A stretch of DNA of 64,000 bases from Cryomorpha sp963836915 (GTDB lineage Bacteria > Bacteroidota > Bacteroidia > Flavobacteriales_D > Cryomorphaceae), in assembly GCA_963836915.1 (NCBI GenBank), contig CAWILH010000002.1:558001-622000 (forward strand), given 5' to 3'. Positions 34,356-43,530 of the stretch are shown here, piece by piece; positions within the stretch are counted from its first letter, which is position 1; every line of letters starts with the position of its first letter. Below the pieces are notes generated by a model, which was not told the DNA's origin, searched no databases, and saw only the letters and a program-made list of their open reading frames with translations. A program made the translations under genes and the position numbers.

Positions 34356-34574
34356 TTATTCCAAATCACATACTACACCTATTTGCCTTGCTTCTTGAAT
34401 GAATTTTTTAGCTTTATCTTCGGATACAACATCTATTTCTATCACTTCACCTTCCAACAATTCATCGACATTTGTCTTAGCTTCCTTCAAAGACATACCA
34501 AAATACTCTGTTTGTAATTTCGTAAGCGATATTTTCTGCATACCTTTTTGCCATCCTGTCAATTTCACTTTCAT
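34356..34574 (-). CDS. L7/L12 C-terminal-domain-like protein, probable immunity to tip 3
   Basis: A 72-residue protein that lines up with the C-terminal domain of ribosomal protein L7/L12: an opening strand MKVKLTGWQKGMQKISLTKL, then GMSLKEAKTNVDELLEGE (compare GLGLKEAKDLVE in L7/L12), and a final helix-strand SEDKAKKFIQEARQIGVVC. It lacks the L7/L12 N-terminal dimer domain and hinge. It starts 3 bases after the cassette 3 stop. Reuse of this fold as an immunity protein is inferred from position; a free-standing ribosomal role is unlikely. Confidence 0.75.
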   Translation of the reverse strand: MKVKLTGWQKGMQKISLTKLQTEYFGMSLKEAKTNVDELLEGEVIEIDVVSEDKAKKFIQEARQIGVVCDLE

Positions 34575-34577
34575 AGT

Positions 34578-37500
34578 CTATTTCACTTTTATTTTCACAG
34601 GTGAAGGTACTGTTCCTTTGTATTTTCCTGTTGTTCTTTTTCCACCTTGAATAATTACTTCTTTGGCGTTGAATTGTCTTCCTAAATCTTTGGCCATATT
34701 CCACAAGTTTGCTCTACCGACTTGACCCCCAGTTGACCCTTGAAGATGTAACCCATTAAGGTGTAGCTTATCTCCCACCATTTTAAAATTTGCCATTCCT
34801 TCTATTGTTTCATCTCCGAACTGACTTGAGAAAACTATTATGTCGTCAGAAATTTCTCTTATCTTAACAAGATTACTTGCTTTAACAGCGGCTTCTGCAG
34901 CTTTCGGTGCAATGGATTGAAGTGTTCTTTTTCCTGTTTCTCTAAGACCTGCTGACGCACTAAACAAACTTAATCCTAATACAATTCCTAAGTTTTCTTC
35001 ACTAAACACGGCAGCAATATATTGACCCTGCAAAGAAGTATAAACATCTTCTCTCATCCTAGATAGTTCATCAATCTCGAAGTTATTAAGCCCACCTTCC
35101 TTGAATGTAGATTCAAAAAATTTACCCGCAGCGCCGTTTTCACTTCTCTTTTCTAAGTTCAATTGTAAAGTTCCAATATTATTGACAATTTCACCTAAAC
35201 CGGTGAGGGAGCCATTTTCATGGAATATTTGACTATTTTGCGAACTTGAATAATTCCATTCTGACATTCGCCCGTTGCCACCCTGAGATTCCCTAATATC
35301 CCAATATGTTTTCTCAGCTTTGGATTGAAGTGTTTCAGTTGCAACCCCTGTAATTTCAATGGGTTCTAAATGCACAGTTGGCAATCCGCCTTCAACGGGT
35401 AGTTGAGTGCCACCATCCGTATTTACGGGTGCATCACCATCGCTCTGCAAACCGTCAATATCCACATGAGTTATAGGCTTATTCCCCGCATAATTATACC
35501 CGCTCAACTGCGGATAATCCTCCGCTATCGGATCCACACTCACAAACCTACAAAGCCACGGCGCATAATACCTTTGCCCATAATTGTACAAGCCTGTATG
35601 CTCGTCCTTCTCTTTACCGTTATATCTATACCTTTTAAACTTAAATGACCCAAAACTGGTCTCCCCAAAGGGATAGAATTCTTCGCGGTTTATCAATGCG
35701 GCACCATTGGCCTGCACCATGGCGGTGCTGTTGCCCAAATGGTCGTCCACTACATATTTTGTGGCGGGGGTACTGTCGTCGGCATTGTTGCCCACCCTGA
35801 CTGTGGCCACAAGTGCAGCTCCGTCCATAACCTTTATGGTATTGTAATGGCGGTTGTTGTCTATACTGCCGCCCACCGTTTTGGTGTAGCTGGTCTCGAA
35901 CAGGCCACCATCTATGTAGAAGGTTACAATGATCTTGTTGCCTTTGCGGGTGTGCTTTTTCACACGTTCGCCTTGGGCGTTGTAAAAGTAATTTGTGTAG
36001 ACACTTGGCGTGGATGTGCCGGCCTGGTCTTTGAAAACAGACATCTTCCCATTGGCCCCCCAGTCGTAATATCGGTTTGCAGCTTCTTGCACCATGTTGC
36101 CCGAAGCATCATATTGATAGGCAATGACAGTGCTGCCCAGCGTTAGGTCTTCCAGTAGGTTGTTGCCCGTGCCATAGCCATAAGCCCTGTTGAAATCTTG
36201 GTTGGCATGGCCAGCGGCTATGTGCTTCAAGGCTTGAATGTTCCCAATCTTGTCATAGCTGTATTGGCGCGTGTAGGTGTTGGTTGCTGTATGGTCTTGT
36301 GGCCTTAGGTTCAAGTCCCAGCTCGGCTGCTGGTATACATTTGAGCTTTCCCTTCCCGTGGCAGAAAGCAGGCGGCGCATGGGGTCGTGGGTGAATTGCC
36401 GCAGCAGGTTGCCGGGCCCTGGGCGTAGGTGTTCGCGGGTGCGGCGTCGTTTATGGCCTTTATGCTCCCTTCCAGATCGTGGGTGTAGAGCAGGTCTTGC
36501 CTTATGCCCGCATCGGGGGTGTAGGTGTTGCCGCTTTTGGTGTACATGGCACTGCGCTGCCTTTTCACCCTGAATGTCTGTGGGTCGTAGGCATAGCGCG
36601 TCATGATCTTGCTGGCCGTGGCCACAAGGATGCGCTGGCCCCGCGCATTGTAGGCCACTTCCTTGATGTAGTCTTGCCCGCCGAATTTCAGCGAGAGCAG
36701 GCCCTGCCCTGTTGTACTTGGGCAGGAGCACCTTGCGCTGGTTGGACTTGTCCTGTGGGTACTCGGCCTTTCTTATGCGGTTGAGCCCATCGTAATATTG
36801 GGTGATGGTGTTCTTTGTGGAGCTCAGGTGGGAAGGGTTAAAACTGTTCCAATCTACCACATATTTTGCATAGGCCGGTATGGGCGTGTCGTTGATCACT
36901 TGCCTGTAGAAATCCAAAAGGTTGCCCTTGAAATCATAAGCCGTGTAGGTCAATTTTCCAGCCTCGTCGTTGTGGATGTAAAGCTTGCCCTTAAGGTTCA
37001 GGTTTTCAGGGTTTGTCAGCCCGGCACTGTCGCCGTACTGCATCACTTGGCGCAGGGTGATGGGTTCCGTTCCGCTGTCCCGTGCGTACATCTTCACCGG
37101 CCTGTTCAGCGCGTCGTAGCTGTTGAGCGTCCGTGCCCCTTTGGCATCGTTGCTTATGGTGGGCAGTCCCATGGCATCAACGGTGATGTTCTGCGCACCG
37201 CGGTCTATATGTGTGCTGCTGAGCATATTGCCGGCAGTATCATATTTGTTGTCTGAGATCACCCTATCGTAAGGATCGATAGCCTGCATGAGCTGCCCCT
37301 TGATGTCATAGACATATTTCATCACCACGTCTTCGTATGCGCTGCCATTATAGTGTGCCTTATGCTCCGTGGTTTCTTTCACGCGCCCCAAGGTATCTAT
37401 TTTTTCGCTCTTTGGGGTGTAGTGGTGCGATGTTGGTACGGGGCCGCCGGGGTGGGTCTCCCCGGCCAGGTCGTTGGCATCATACATATACCGCTCCCAA

Positions 37501-38333
37501 GGCGTGGAAGTGTATATGCCGGGCGTGTTCAGGGCATTTGGAATGCCAAACACCACCCGCTGCTCCGAGCCGTCGGGGTTTACGGTCATTACCATCCGCC
37601 CCAGCGCATCGTAGTACATTTTTAGGGAAACGCCCGCAAGGGCGTCGTCCTCTGCATAGTCGAAGCCGCTGTCGAAATAAGGCTCCCACTGTGCTATGAT
37701 CTCGCCCTTGTTGTTATATCGCTTATGGCCGCTCACCACTACATTAAGCGGTGCCGCGCCGCTGCGCGCCACGCCCACCGCAGGGCCGTTTTGGCTTTGG
37801 TCGGCGGGCAGGCCACTGTCCCCAAAGGTCTGGTTGCCATAGATAATGTCCTCTGCCTGTGCCCGGCTTTGCACCATGCGGCCATAGCCATCGGAATACT
37901 CGGCAGAGCTGATGGTGTTGTTTCGCTCAGCAACGGGTATGCTGCTGAGATAATCGGCATTTATGTGGTGCTCACGCAGGGTTTTAAGCACCGATATGGG
38001 GTCGCCATCATTTAAGAAGGCAAAGAAATTATATGTAAAAGCGGCTCCAGGCGTGGACAGTGTATCGCCTTCCGCGCCCGTGTCCTTGCCGCAAAGGGCT
38101 GTCTTTTCTACCAGCCCCAAAGCGTTGTAGGCCACCTTGCTCAAATTTTTATTGGGGTCGGTCATGGCTATGGGCGCCAACACACGGTAGTCGTTCTTGG
38201 AAGATACGCTTAGGCCAATAGGGTCTGTTACTAATGTTGGCAGTAGCCTATAAGCGTCATAGGTTATCTTGGTTTCCCAGTCATAGAGATCCTGCATGGC
38301 AGTCACGAGACCCTTGCCGTTGCTATCCTGCAC
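34578..38333 (-). CDS. RHS cassette 3 with toxin tip 3
   Basis: 1,251 residues. RHS homology to the full-length gene begins upstream at about 38388 (GTSTHLKGYYAI) and runs to the DIDGLQ junction near residue 962; the tip is 963-1251. The tip ends FGDETIEGMANFKMVGDKL, then QGGKRTTGKYKGTVPSPVK, homologous to tip 4. Residues about 543-636 are read out of frame: an extra base near 36705 and a missing base near 36425 compensate each other, and the true RHS sequence for that stretch is on another frame (VAYNARGQRILVATASK). No own N-terminal domain; the frame is open back to the stop of the upstream immunity gene. Confidence 0.78.
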   Translation of the reverse strand: MQDSNGKGLVTAMQDLYDWETKITYDAYRLLPTLVTDPIGLSVSSKNDYRVLAPIAMTDPNKNLSKVAYNALGLVEKTALCGKDTGAEGDTLSTPGAAFTYNFFAFLNDGDPISVLKTLREHHINADYLSSIPVAERNNTISSAEYSDGYGRMVQSRAQAEDIIYGNQTFGDSGLPADQSQNGPAVGVARSGAAPLNVVVSGHKRYNNKGEIIAQWEPYFDSGFDYAEDDALAGVSLKMYYDALGRMVMTVNPDGSEQRVVFGIPNALNTPGIYTSTPWERYMYDANDLAGETHPGGPVPTSHHYTPKSEKIDTLGRVKETTEHKAHYNGSAYEDVVMKYVYDIKGQLMQAIDPYDRVISDNKYDTAGNMLSSTHIDRGAQNITVDAMGLPTISNDAKGARTLNSYDALNRPVKMYARDSGTEPITLRQVMQYGDSAGLTNPENLNLKGKLYIHNDEAGKLTYTAYDFKGNLLDFYRQVINDTPIPAYAKYVVDWNSFNPSHLSSTKNTITQYYDGLNRIRKAEYPQDKSNQRKVLLPKYNRAGPALAEIRRARLHQGSGLQCAGPAHPCGHGQQDHDALCLRPTDIQGEKAAQCHVHQKRQHLHPRCGHKARPALHPRSGREHKGHKRRRTREHLRPGPGNLLRQFTHDPMRRLLSATGRESSNVYQQPSWDLNLRPQDHTATNTYTRQYSYDKIGNIQALKHIAAGHANQDFNRAYGYGTGNNLLEDLTLGSTVIAYQYDASGNMVQEAANRYYDWGANGKMSVFKDQAGTSTPSVYTNYFYNAQGERVKKHTRKGNKIIVTFYIDGGLFETSYTKTVGGSIDNNRHYNTIKVMDGAALVATVRVGNNADDSTPATKYVVDDHLGNSTAMVQANGAALINREEFYPFGETSFGSFKFKRYRYNGKEKDEHTGLYNYGQRYYAPWLCRFVSVDPIAEDYPQLSGYNYAGNKPITHVDIDGLQSDGDAPVNTDGGTQLPVEGGLPTVHLEPIEITGVATETLQSKAEKTYWDIRESQGGNGRMSEWNYSSSQNSQIFHENGSLTGLGEIVNNIGTLQLNLEKRSENGAAGKFFESTFKEGGLNNFEIDELSRMREDVYTSLQGQYIAAVFSEENLGIVLGLSLFSASAGLRETGKRTLQSIAPKAAEAAVKASNLVKIREISDDIIVFSSQFGDETIEGMANFKMVGDKLHLNGLHLQGSTGGQVGRANLWNMAKDLGRQFNAKEVIIQGGKRTTGKYKGTVPSPVKIKVK

Positions 38334-38456
38334 GTCGTATTTGAGCTTTTGGCGTATGGCATAATATCCTTTTAGATGGGTTGATGTTCCTGCATGTGAT
38401 TGGTAGAGATAACTCGATTTTATACCAGATCGAGTGGGAATAGATTCAGCGGATAG

Positions 38457-38858
38457 TTATTCAGCATACCAAAGCTGAAGTTCCCCATGGTCATCCATGT
38501 CATATCTTCCAATGCTTGTATCAAGAATGTCCAATTCATTATGATAGACACCAAAACAGAGGGCATTTACAAAATAGTTTTGATTTAATTTATTCTGGAC
38601 TTGGAAAATCCGGTTATCATATTCTCGACTGAAATTGAATGTAGTACTGAGGAGAGATACTTTTTGGGGATCATCCAATATTGAAATATCAAAACCATTG
38701 AAAGAAATGGGAATGGTCAAGTTGATAACTCCCTTAATGATGATATCGATGTTGTGAATTCTAGTCCGATTTTTTGGACTTCTTATCAATAATTGACTAT
38801 GAGTTGCTGAAAAATCAATGATTTGAAATTTACTATCTAAGGCCGAGAATATTGACAT
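38457..38858 (-). CDS. Probable immunity protein of tip 2
   Basis: A 133-residue soluble protein with alternating strands (NIDIIIKGVINLTIPISF, then GFDISILDDPQKVSLLS) and an acidic C-terminus (GRYDMDDHGELQLWYAE). It starts 16 bases after the cassette 2 stop. I recognise no family; the immunity role is inferred only from its place directly after a variable tip. The DNA is AT-rich compared with the flanking RHS cores, consistent with exchange as a module together with the tip. Confidence 0.6.
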   Translation of the reverse strand: MSIFSALDSKFQIIDFSATHSQLLIRSPKNRTRIHNIDIIIKGVINLTIPISFNGFDISILDDPQKVSLLSTTFNFSREYDNRIFQVQNKLNQNYFVNALCFGVYHNELDILDTSIGRYDMDDHGELQLWYAE

Positions 38859-38874
38859 GGTTTATTTATTATGT

Positions 38875-40680
38875 TTAAGGTTTGATTTTAAAAATGTCTG
38901 CACTGTTAAGTGTTTTTCCGCCATAGTGGAAAATTGTTCTTTCAAATGCTTTTGGGTTGTTGTATAAAGTTTGAAGTTCCCAGTTGATTCCTGATCTGTT
39001 TGGTTTCAAAATCATCTCCATTGGAGTGCTATCTATTCCATCCAAAATGAAGTGAATTTCAGAACTCGGATCGTCAATGGTATTTATAAAACTCTTCTGC
39101 CAATTTGGGTCTTTCATTAAATGTACACCCCCTATATCGTCAGCTATTTTTGGTACAATCGTCTTGAGCCCAAAAACATATTTCGTAGTTTGAACTGCAC
39201 TACCACTTGACAACTTATTGGCGCTTGCTCTGAATACGGATGCTAACGACTTTCCCCCTCCCAAAGATAATACATCAAAATCTATACTATTCGAATAAGC
39301 TGTTCCTGTTCTGTTGAAATGAAATTGACTCATACCACTGTTCAAACCAGCTAAATATGTGCTAGCATATTTTTCTTCAAATCCTTGTGCAAGATGCCGA
39401 CCATCAGAAAACATTGAACTTGAATGATCCAATTCAGATGCAGCAAGTGAAAATCTGTTAGATGCATTTTCTTCTTGCATTCCAACGTTATATCCATCCT
39501 TGTGAACCAAACTTGAATAGCTCTTTGCTGAATACCACCCCGAAGGATTACTAGCACTTCCTTGGTGGTAGGTTTTTTCTTCGGGTTTGGCAAAGGACAT
39601 TCCATCTAATGGATTGATGAATTGGGTGGCTTCCATTTTGCTCGAACCTTCAGCATAGGAGTGCATCCCTGTTATCTCAAAAGTTGGGCCAACTATAGGG
39701 CTTTCGGGTGTCCCAACACCACTTTCAAAACCTACGACATCTTTACCTTTATTACTTCCTCCACTCGGTCCAGTATCCGCACCCTGTTCTTGCAACCCAT
39801 CAATATCGACTTTACTCTCAGGCTTGTTGCCCGCGTAGTTGTAGGATGAATAAAAAGGGTAATCCTCCGCAATAGGGTCAACACTCAAAAACCGACAAAG
39901 CCAAGGAGCATAATACCTCTGTCCATAGTAGTATAAACCGCTTTCGCTATCCTTTTCTTTTCCGCAATACCTGTACCTTTTCTTTGCAAAAGAACCATAG
40001 CTCGTCTCCCCAAAAGGGTAATACTCCTCTAAGTTGATCCTATCCCCATTGCTCTGCACCGCCACTGAGCTATTCCCCAGATGGTCTTCAACGTAGAATT
40101 TCAGTGCCGGCGTGGAGTCTTGGCTATCGTTGCCTACCCGTAGGGTGGCAATTCTGCTAGAACTGTCAAGTACATGAAGCGTATTGTAATTCCGGCTATT
40201 GTCCACATTGTTGTTGATGCGGACATAGCTATGTTCAAAGACACCATCAATGTAGACTGTAATCTCTTGGATGCCGCCAGGCTTGTTCACTGCCTTTTTG
40301 ATGCGTTGGCCGCTGGCATCATAGAAATAATGCACCCGAACACTGGGATTGCCATCACTGGCCTGACGTTTGAAGAAAGCGAGCTTATCGGCATAGTTCC
40401 ATTCGTAATAGCGGTCGGTGTTTTCTTTTGTTTGGTTACCACTCGCATCGTATTTGTATTCATACGTACTGCCCCCAATGGTTAGACCTTCCAAAAGGTT
40501 CGGCCCAAAGCTAGAACCGTAATTGAATTTTCTATTGAAATTATTGACCTGTAACCCATCGGCGGTATGGCTCAACATTATTATATTGCCAAGCTTGTCA
40601 TATTCGTAAGCGCGCGAGTACGGATTAGTGGATGTATAATCCTGGGGCCGCACGTTCAGGTCCCAACTGGGCTGCACCAA
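38875..40680 (-). CDS. RHS cassette 2, 3' part with toxin tip 2
   Basis: 601 residues: RHS core (GQRYYAPWLCRFLSVDPIAE), DIDGLQ junction near 295, then a 306-residue tip of unknown type. The tip has a Ser/Gly-rich middle (YSAKSYSSLVHKDGYNVGMQ) and an alpha/beta end (IHFILDGIDSTPMEMILKP, then NWELQTLYNNPKAFERTIFH). One core residue differs from the other copies (CGKEKDSESGLYYYG for NGKEKDEHTGLYEYG). It joins the fragment at 40656-41144 across a one-base deletion near 40765 (GGGCCTGGGAAG here, GGGCCTTGGGAAG in other copies). Confidence 0.75.
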   Translation of the reverse strand: MVQPSWDLNVRPQDYTSTNPYSRAYEYDKLGNIIMLSHTADGLQVNNFNRKFNYGSSFGPNLLEGLTIGGSTYEYKYDASGNQTKENTDRYYEWNYADKLAFFKRQASDGNPSVRVHYFYDASGQRIKKAVNKPGGIQEITVYIDGVFEHSYVRINNNVDNSRNYNTLHVLDSSSRIATLRVGNDSQDSTPALKFYVEDHLGNSSVAVQSNGDRINLEEYYPFGETSYGSFAKKRYRYCGKEKDSESGLYYYGQRYYAPWLCRFLSVDPIAEDYPFYSSYNYAGNKPESKVDIDGLQEQGADTGPSGGSNKGKDVVGFESGVGTPESPIVGPTFEITGMHSYAEGSSKMEATQFINPLDGMSFAKPEEKTYHQGSASNPSGWYSAKSYSSLVHKDGYNVGMQEENASNRFSLAASELDHSSSMFSDGRHLAQGFEEKYASTYLAGLNSGMSQFHFNRTGTAYSNSIDFDVLSLGGGKSLASVFRASANKLSSGSAVQTTKYVFGLKTIVPKIADDIGGVHLMKDPNWQKSFINTIDDPSSEIHFILDGIDSTPMEMILKPNRSGINWELQTLYNNPKAFERTIFHYGGKTLNSADIFKIKP

Positions 40681-41144
40681 TGCCGCCGTTGATTCCCGTC
40701 CAGTGGCGGATATGAGCCGCCGCAGCGGGTCGTGTGTAAACTTTCTGTCGATGCTGCCCGGGCCTGGGAAGCTGAGCTGGCAGGCGTGCGGTCGTTCTCG
40801 CCCACCACTGAGCCCATCAGGTCGTGTTCATACCCGCGGTCAAGCCGTATGCCGGCAGCCGGGGTATAGGTGTTGCCGCTCTTGGTATATTTCCTGGCTT
40901 CGGTCCGGACAAGGCGGAAGGTCTGTGGGTCGTAGGTATACCGCTGCATCAGGCTGCCGCTGGCCATCAGCACGCGCTGGCCTTTTGCGTTGTACGCTAT
41001 CTCCTTTACATAGTCGGTGCCGTTGAACCTCATGGCCTGTAACGCGCCGCCCCGGTTGTATTTCGGTACGGCCGTTTTGCGCTGGTTGGCCTTGTCGTTG
41101 GGGTAGGCGATGGAGCGTACCCTGTTCAGGCCGTCGTAGGCCAT
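40656..41144 (-). pseudogene. RHS cassette 2, middle part
   Basis: RHS repeats from MAYDGLNRVRSIAYPNDKA to GSVVGENDRTPASSASQA, after which a single missing T near 40765 throws the frame off. The correct continuation is in the 38875-40680 frame. On the other side the sequence runs back to the IS3 insertion at 41200. Together with 42746-43518 it formed one cassette before the IS3 insertion. Confidence 0.72.
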
Positions 41145-41193
41145 GTCGGTGTCGTAGCCTGTACTGGCAAAATTGCTGCTGTTTAGGCTGTTC

Positions 41194-41199
41194 CAGTCT
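41194..41199. repeat. IS3 target duplication, left copy
   Basis: CAGTCT here and at 42740-42745 flank the IS3 element. The site is the VVDWNSL codon stretch of the RHS gene. IS3 duplications are usually 3-5 bp, so the outermost C may be chance. Confidence 0.65.
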
Positions 41200-41323
41200 G
41201 GTTTGCCCCCCTATAAATCGGACAAATTACGATAGGGTTAATAAATGAGTGGTACAAGGTACTAATTTTGTTGTGCCAGATGCAACCGATGGTGACCTTT
41301 ATACCGATGGTTGAAGACGCAGG

Positions 41324-42169
41324 TCATATCTCTATGGCCTGCGTTTGTTTTTGTTGCCCTTCGGGCATGCCAGATGCTGCCCTCAAGCTCCCATTGCCCG
41401 ATAGCTGATAATGTGGCACTTTCAGCCTGTGTTTGAGAGGTTTGTTCTTACGCGGTATTGACTCAATGAGTCCGTCTTTCCATAGATTCCAGAACATTAC
41501 CGGGGATAGGTGATCGAGGCTTCCATGAAGTCTTATCGTGTTGTAAATGTCATAGAAACCGTGGAGATGAACCTCCAAATCAGTGATTGTGGAGAAGTCT
41601 TTTCTGCTAAGTGACTTCCCCAAAATAGCATGAAAGCTTTCGATGTGCCCGTTTTCTTCAGGTGTGTAGGGGTGCGTAAAGACTTGGTTAAGATGATTAT
41701 CAGTCATGTACTTTTGTACCTCTTTGGCAACGAACCTGCTGTCATTGTCGTTGCGCACTTCGATGGTGATTTCTTTGTTGGGCATTTGATGCGGTTGTAA
41801 ATAGTTGAGGATAACTTGCTGCCAAGCAGAGATTACCTGATTCTTTTTGATCGAATAAGCCACTTGCCAATGTAGAACTTTACGGGTGAAGCAATCGATG
41901 ATAGTCAGTATGTAGGCATAGCGCTGGTGAGAGGCTACCCACTGGAACTTTATATCCATTTCGATTACCATAAGTGGCCCAGTAGGATTAACCCTCCTGT
42001 ACTTGGCATAGGGACGCGGCGCCTTCTTCCTGGCTTCATGAAGCAACTGCCACTGATCCATCAATCGGTATACTTTCTTGCGGTTGATGATGTACCCGAG
42101 CAACATCAACGCTGCTGTCATTGCCTTGTAGCCATAATCCGTTTCTGGGTCAGATTTGATGTCGGCCAT
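41324..42169 (-). CDS. IS3 transposase OrfB (DDE integrase core)
   Basis: An rve-type integrase core with DDE residues in VIEMDIKFQW, VRNDNDSRF and YTPEENGHIESFH. The same frame is open upstream to about 42393 (VALARQHIGKGLKRDTVLAL, the HTH_21 region), so the ATG at 42169 is not the true boundary. OrfB is expected as an OrfAB fusion made by -1 slippage on the A9 run at 42383-42391 (minus-strand CTA AAA AAA AAG), typical of IS3 elements. Confidence 0.85.
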   Translation of the reverse strand: MADIKSDPETDYGYKAMTAALMLLGYIINRKKVYRLMDQWQLLHEARKKAPRPYAKYRRVNPTGPLMVIEMDIKFQWVASHQRYAYILTIIDCFTRKVLHWQVAYSIKKNQVISAWQQVILNYLQPHQMPNKEITIEVRNDNDSRFVAKEVQKYMTDNHLNQVFTHPYTPEENGHIESFHAILGKSLSRKDFSTITDLEVHLHGFYDIYNTIRLHGSLDHLSPVMFWNLWKDGLIESIPRKNKPLKHRLKVPHYQLSGNGSLRAASGMPEGQQKQTQAIEI

Positions 42170-42354
42170 CTCATCTACAACTGCCTCATTGGATATTAAA
42201 ACAATGCTTCCATCGTCTTGCAGCTGCGGGCAATGAGTCGATGGCTTTCTGCCCTTGGTACCCGGTTTGGGCTTGTAGTAGTAACTATGCTTACTTAAGC
42301 CTATAAGGGCAAGTACTGTGTCACGCTTAAGACCTTTGCCGATATGCTGCCGTG

Positions 42355-42687
42355 CTAAAGCAACTTTCTCAGATGTGGATACTTTTTTTTTAGCAAGTCG
42401 TTTTTCAGCGCGTTCTCAAGTTTCTCTTGCGCGAGTAGCTCTTTGAGCATCCGGTTTTCTTTCTCAAGTGCTTTGACGGTCCTGAGCTTCTCTTTTACCG
42501 CACTGTGATCAAGGCCGTCCGCGCCCTGGTCATCATACTTGTTTTTCCAATAGTAAAACGTAGCTGGGTAGAGCGAATACTTCTCCAGTGTGGCCTTTAC
42601 ACTTGTTTCACGGGCTTCCTTCAGGATAGCCAGCTTTTCTTCTTTGGTGAACTTCTTGGTTCCTTTTTCAGTCGTTTTCACGTCCAT
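42355..42687 (-). CDS. IS3 transposase OrfA (helix-turn-helix)
   Basis: About 110 residues from the ATG at 42687 (MDVKTTEKGTKKFTKEEKLA), which I prefer to the longer start 36 bases upstream near the IS end. It contains the HTH (ATLEKYSLYPATFYYWKNKY) and a leucine-zipper-like helix (VKALEKENRMLKELLAQEK) for multimer formation. Its end carries the A9 slippery run for the -1 shift into OrfB. Confidence 0.83.
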   Translation of the reverse strand: MDVKTTEKGTKKFTKEEKLAILKEARETSVKATLEKYSLYPATFYYWKNKYDDQGADGLDHSAVKEKLRTVKALEKENRMLKELLAQEKLENALKNDLLKKKYPHLRKLL

Positions 42688-42739
42688 AATTACGAATTTC
42701 TTTCCGTAATCGTGTCCGACCATTTAGGGGTGCTCAACA

Positions 42740-42745
42740 CAGTCT
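42740..42745. repeat. IS3 target duplication, right copy
   Basis: CAGTCT, second copy of the sequence at 41194-41199. Removing 41200-42745 restores a continuous RHS reading frame across VVDWNSL. Confidence 0.65.
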
Positions 42746-43518
42746 ACGACCATTTTACTTTTGCTTATAAGCAGGACATCGTTGAGCACACGGCGGTTTT
42801 TTTGCAAGGGGTTGCCCTTGAAATCGTAGGCCGCAAAACGGATGCGGCCTGCACCATCGTACTGCTCATAGAGCGCCCCTTTCAGGTTCTGGTTTTCTGG
42901 GCTACTTAGCCCGGCGCTGTCGCCATAGCTGTTTACCATGCGCAGGGTAAGGGCTTCGCCCGTTTTGTCCCGCGCGTACATCTTCGTGGGGCGGTTCAGC
43001 GCGTCGTAGCTGTTGAGCGTCCGCGCACCTTTGGCATCGTTGCTTATGGTGGGCAGCCCCATCGCATCTATCGTGATATTCTGCGCCCCACGGTCTATAT
43101 GTGTGCTGCTGAGAATATTGCCCGCGGTGTCATACTTGTTGTCTGAGATCACCCTATCATACGGATCGATAGCCTGCAAGAGCTGCCCCTTGATGTCATA
43201 GATATATTTCATCACCACGTCTTCGTATGCGCTGCCATTATAGTGTGCCTTATGCTCCGTGGTTTCTTTCACGCGCCCCAAGGTATCTATTTTTTCGCTT
43301 TTCGGGGTGTAGTGGTGCGATGTTGGCACAGGCCCGCCGGGGTGGGTCTCGCCGGCCAGGTCGTTGGCATCATACCTATACCGCTCCCAAGGCGTGGAAG
43401 TGTATATGGCTGGCGTGCTCAGGGCATTTGGAATGCCAAAAACAACGCGCTGCTCCGAGCCGTCGGGGTTCACGGTCATTACCATCCGCCCCAGCGCATC
43501 GTAATATATGTTGATAGA
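42746..43518 (-). pseudogene. RHS cassette 2, 5' part
   Basis: RHS homology begins at IYYDALGRMVMTVNPDGSEQ, the same breakpoint as cassette 4, and ends at VVD where IS3 inserted. The reading frame is continuous with the upstream immunity gene apart from its TAG stop. There is no independent N-terminal domain or obvious start; the first in-frame ATG is inside the RHS repeats. Confidence 0.72.
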
Positions 43519-43530
43519 TGCAAAATCGGC

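Larger units (their letters stand above)
41200..42739 (-). mobile_element. IS3-family insertion sequence in cassette 2
   Basis: About 1,540 bp with orfA/orfB and imperfect terminal repeats (left TTTGCCCCCCTATAAATCGG, right read inward TTGAGCACCCCTAAATGGTC, both followed by CGGACA or GGACAC). It interrupts RHS cassette 2 at the conserved VVDW tryptophan codon and separates its 5' and 3' parts. The CAGTCT duplication supports a simple transposition event. Confidence 0.85.

Noticed and set aside
34578..38333. Residues ~543-636 of cassette 3 as a novel Arg/His-rich domain
   Set aside because: They are an out-of-frame reading between two compensating one-base shifts; the true RHS sequence is found in another frame at 36311-36658.
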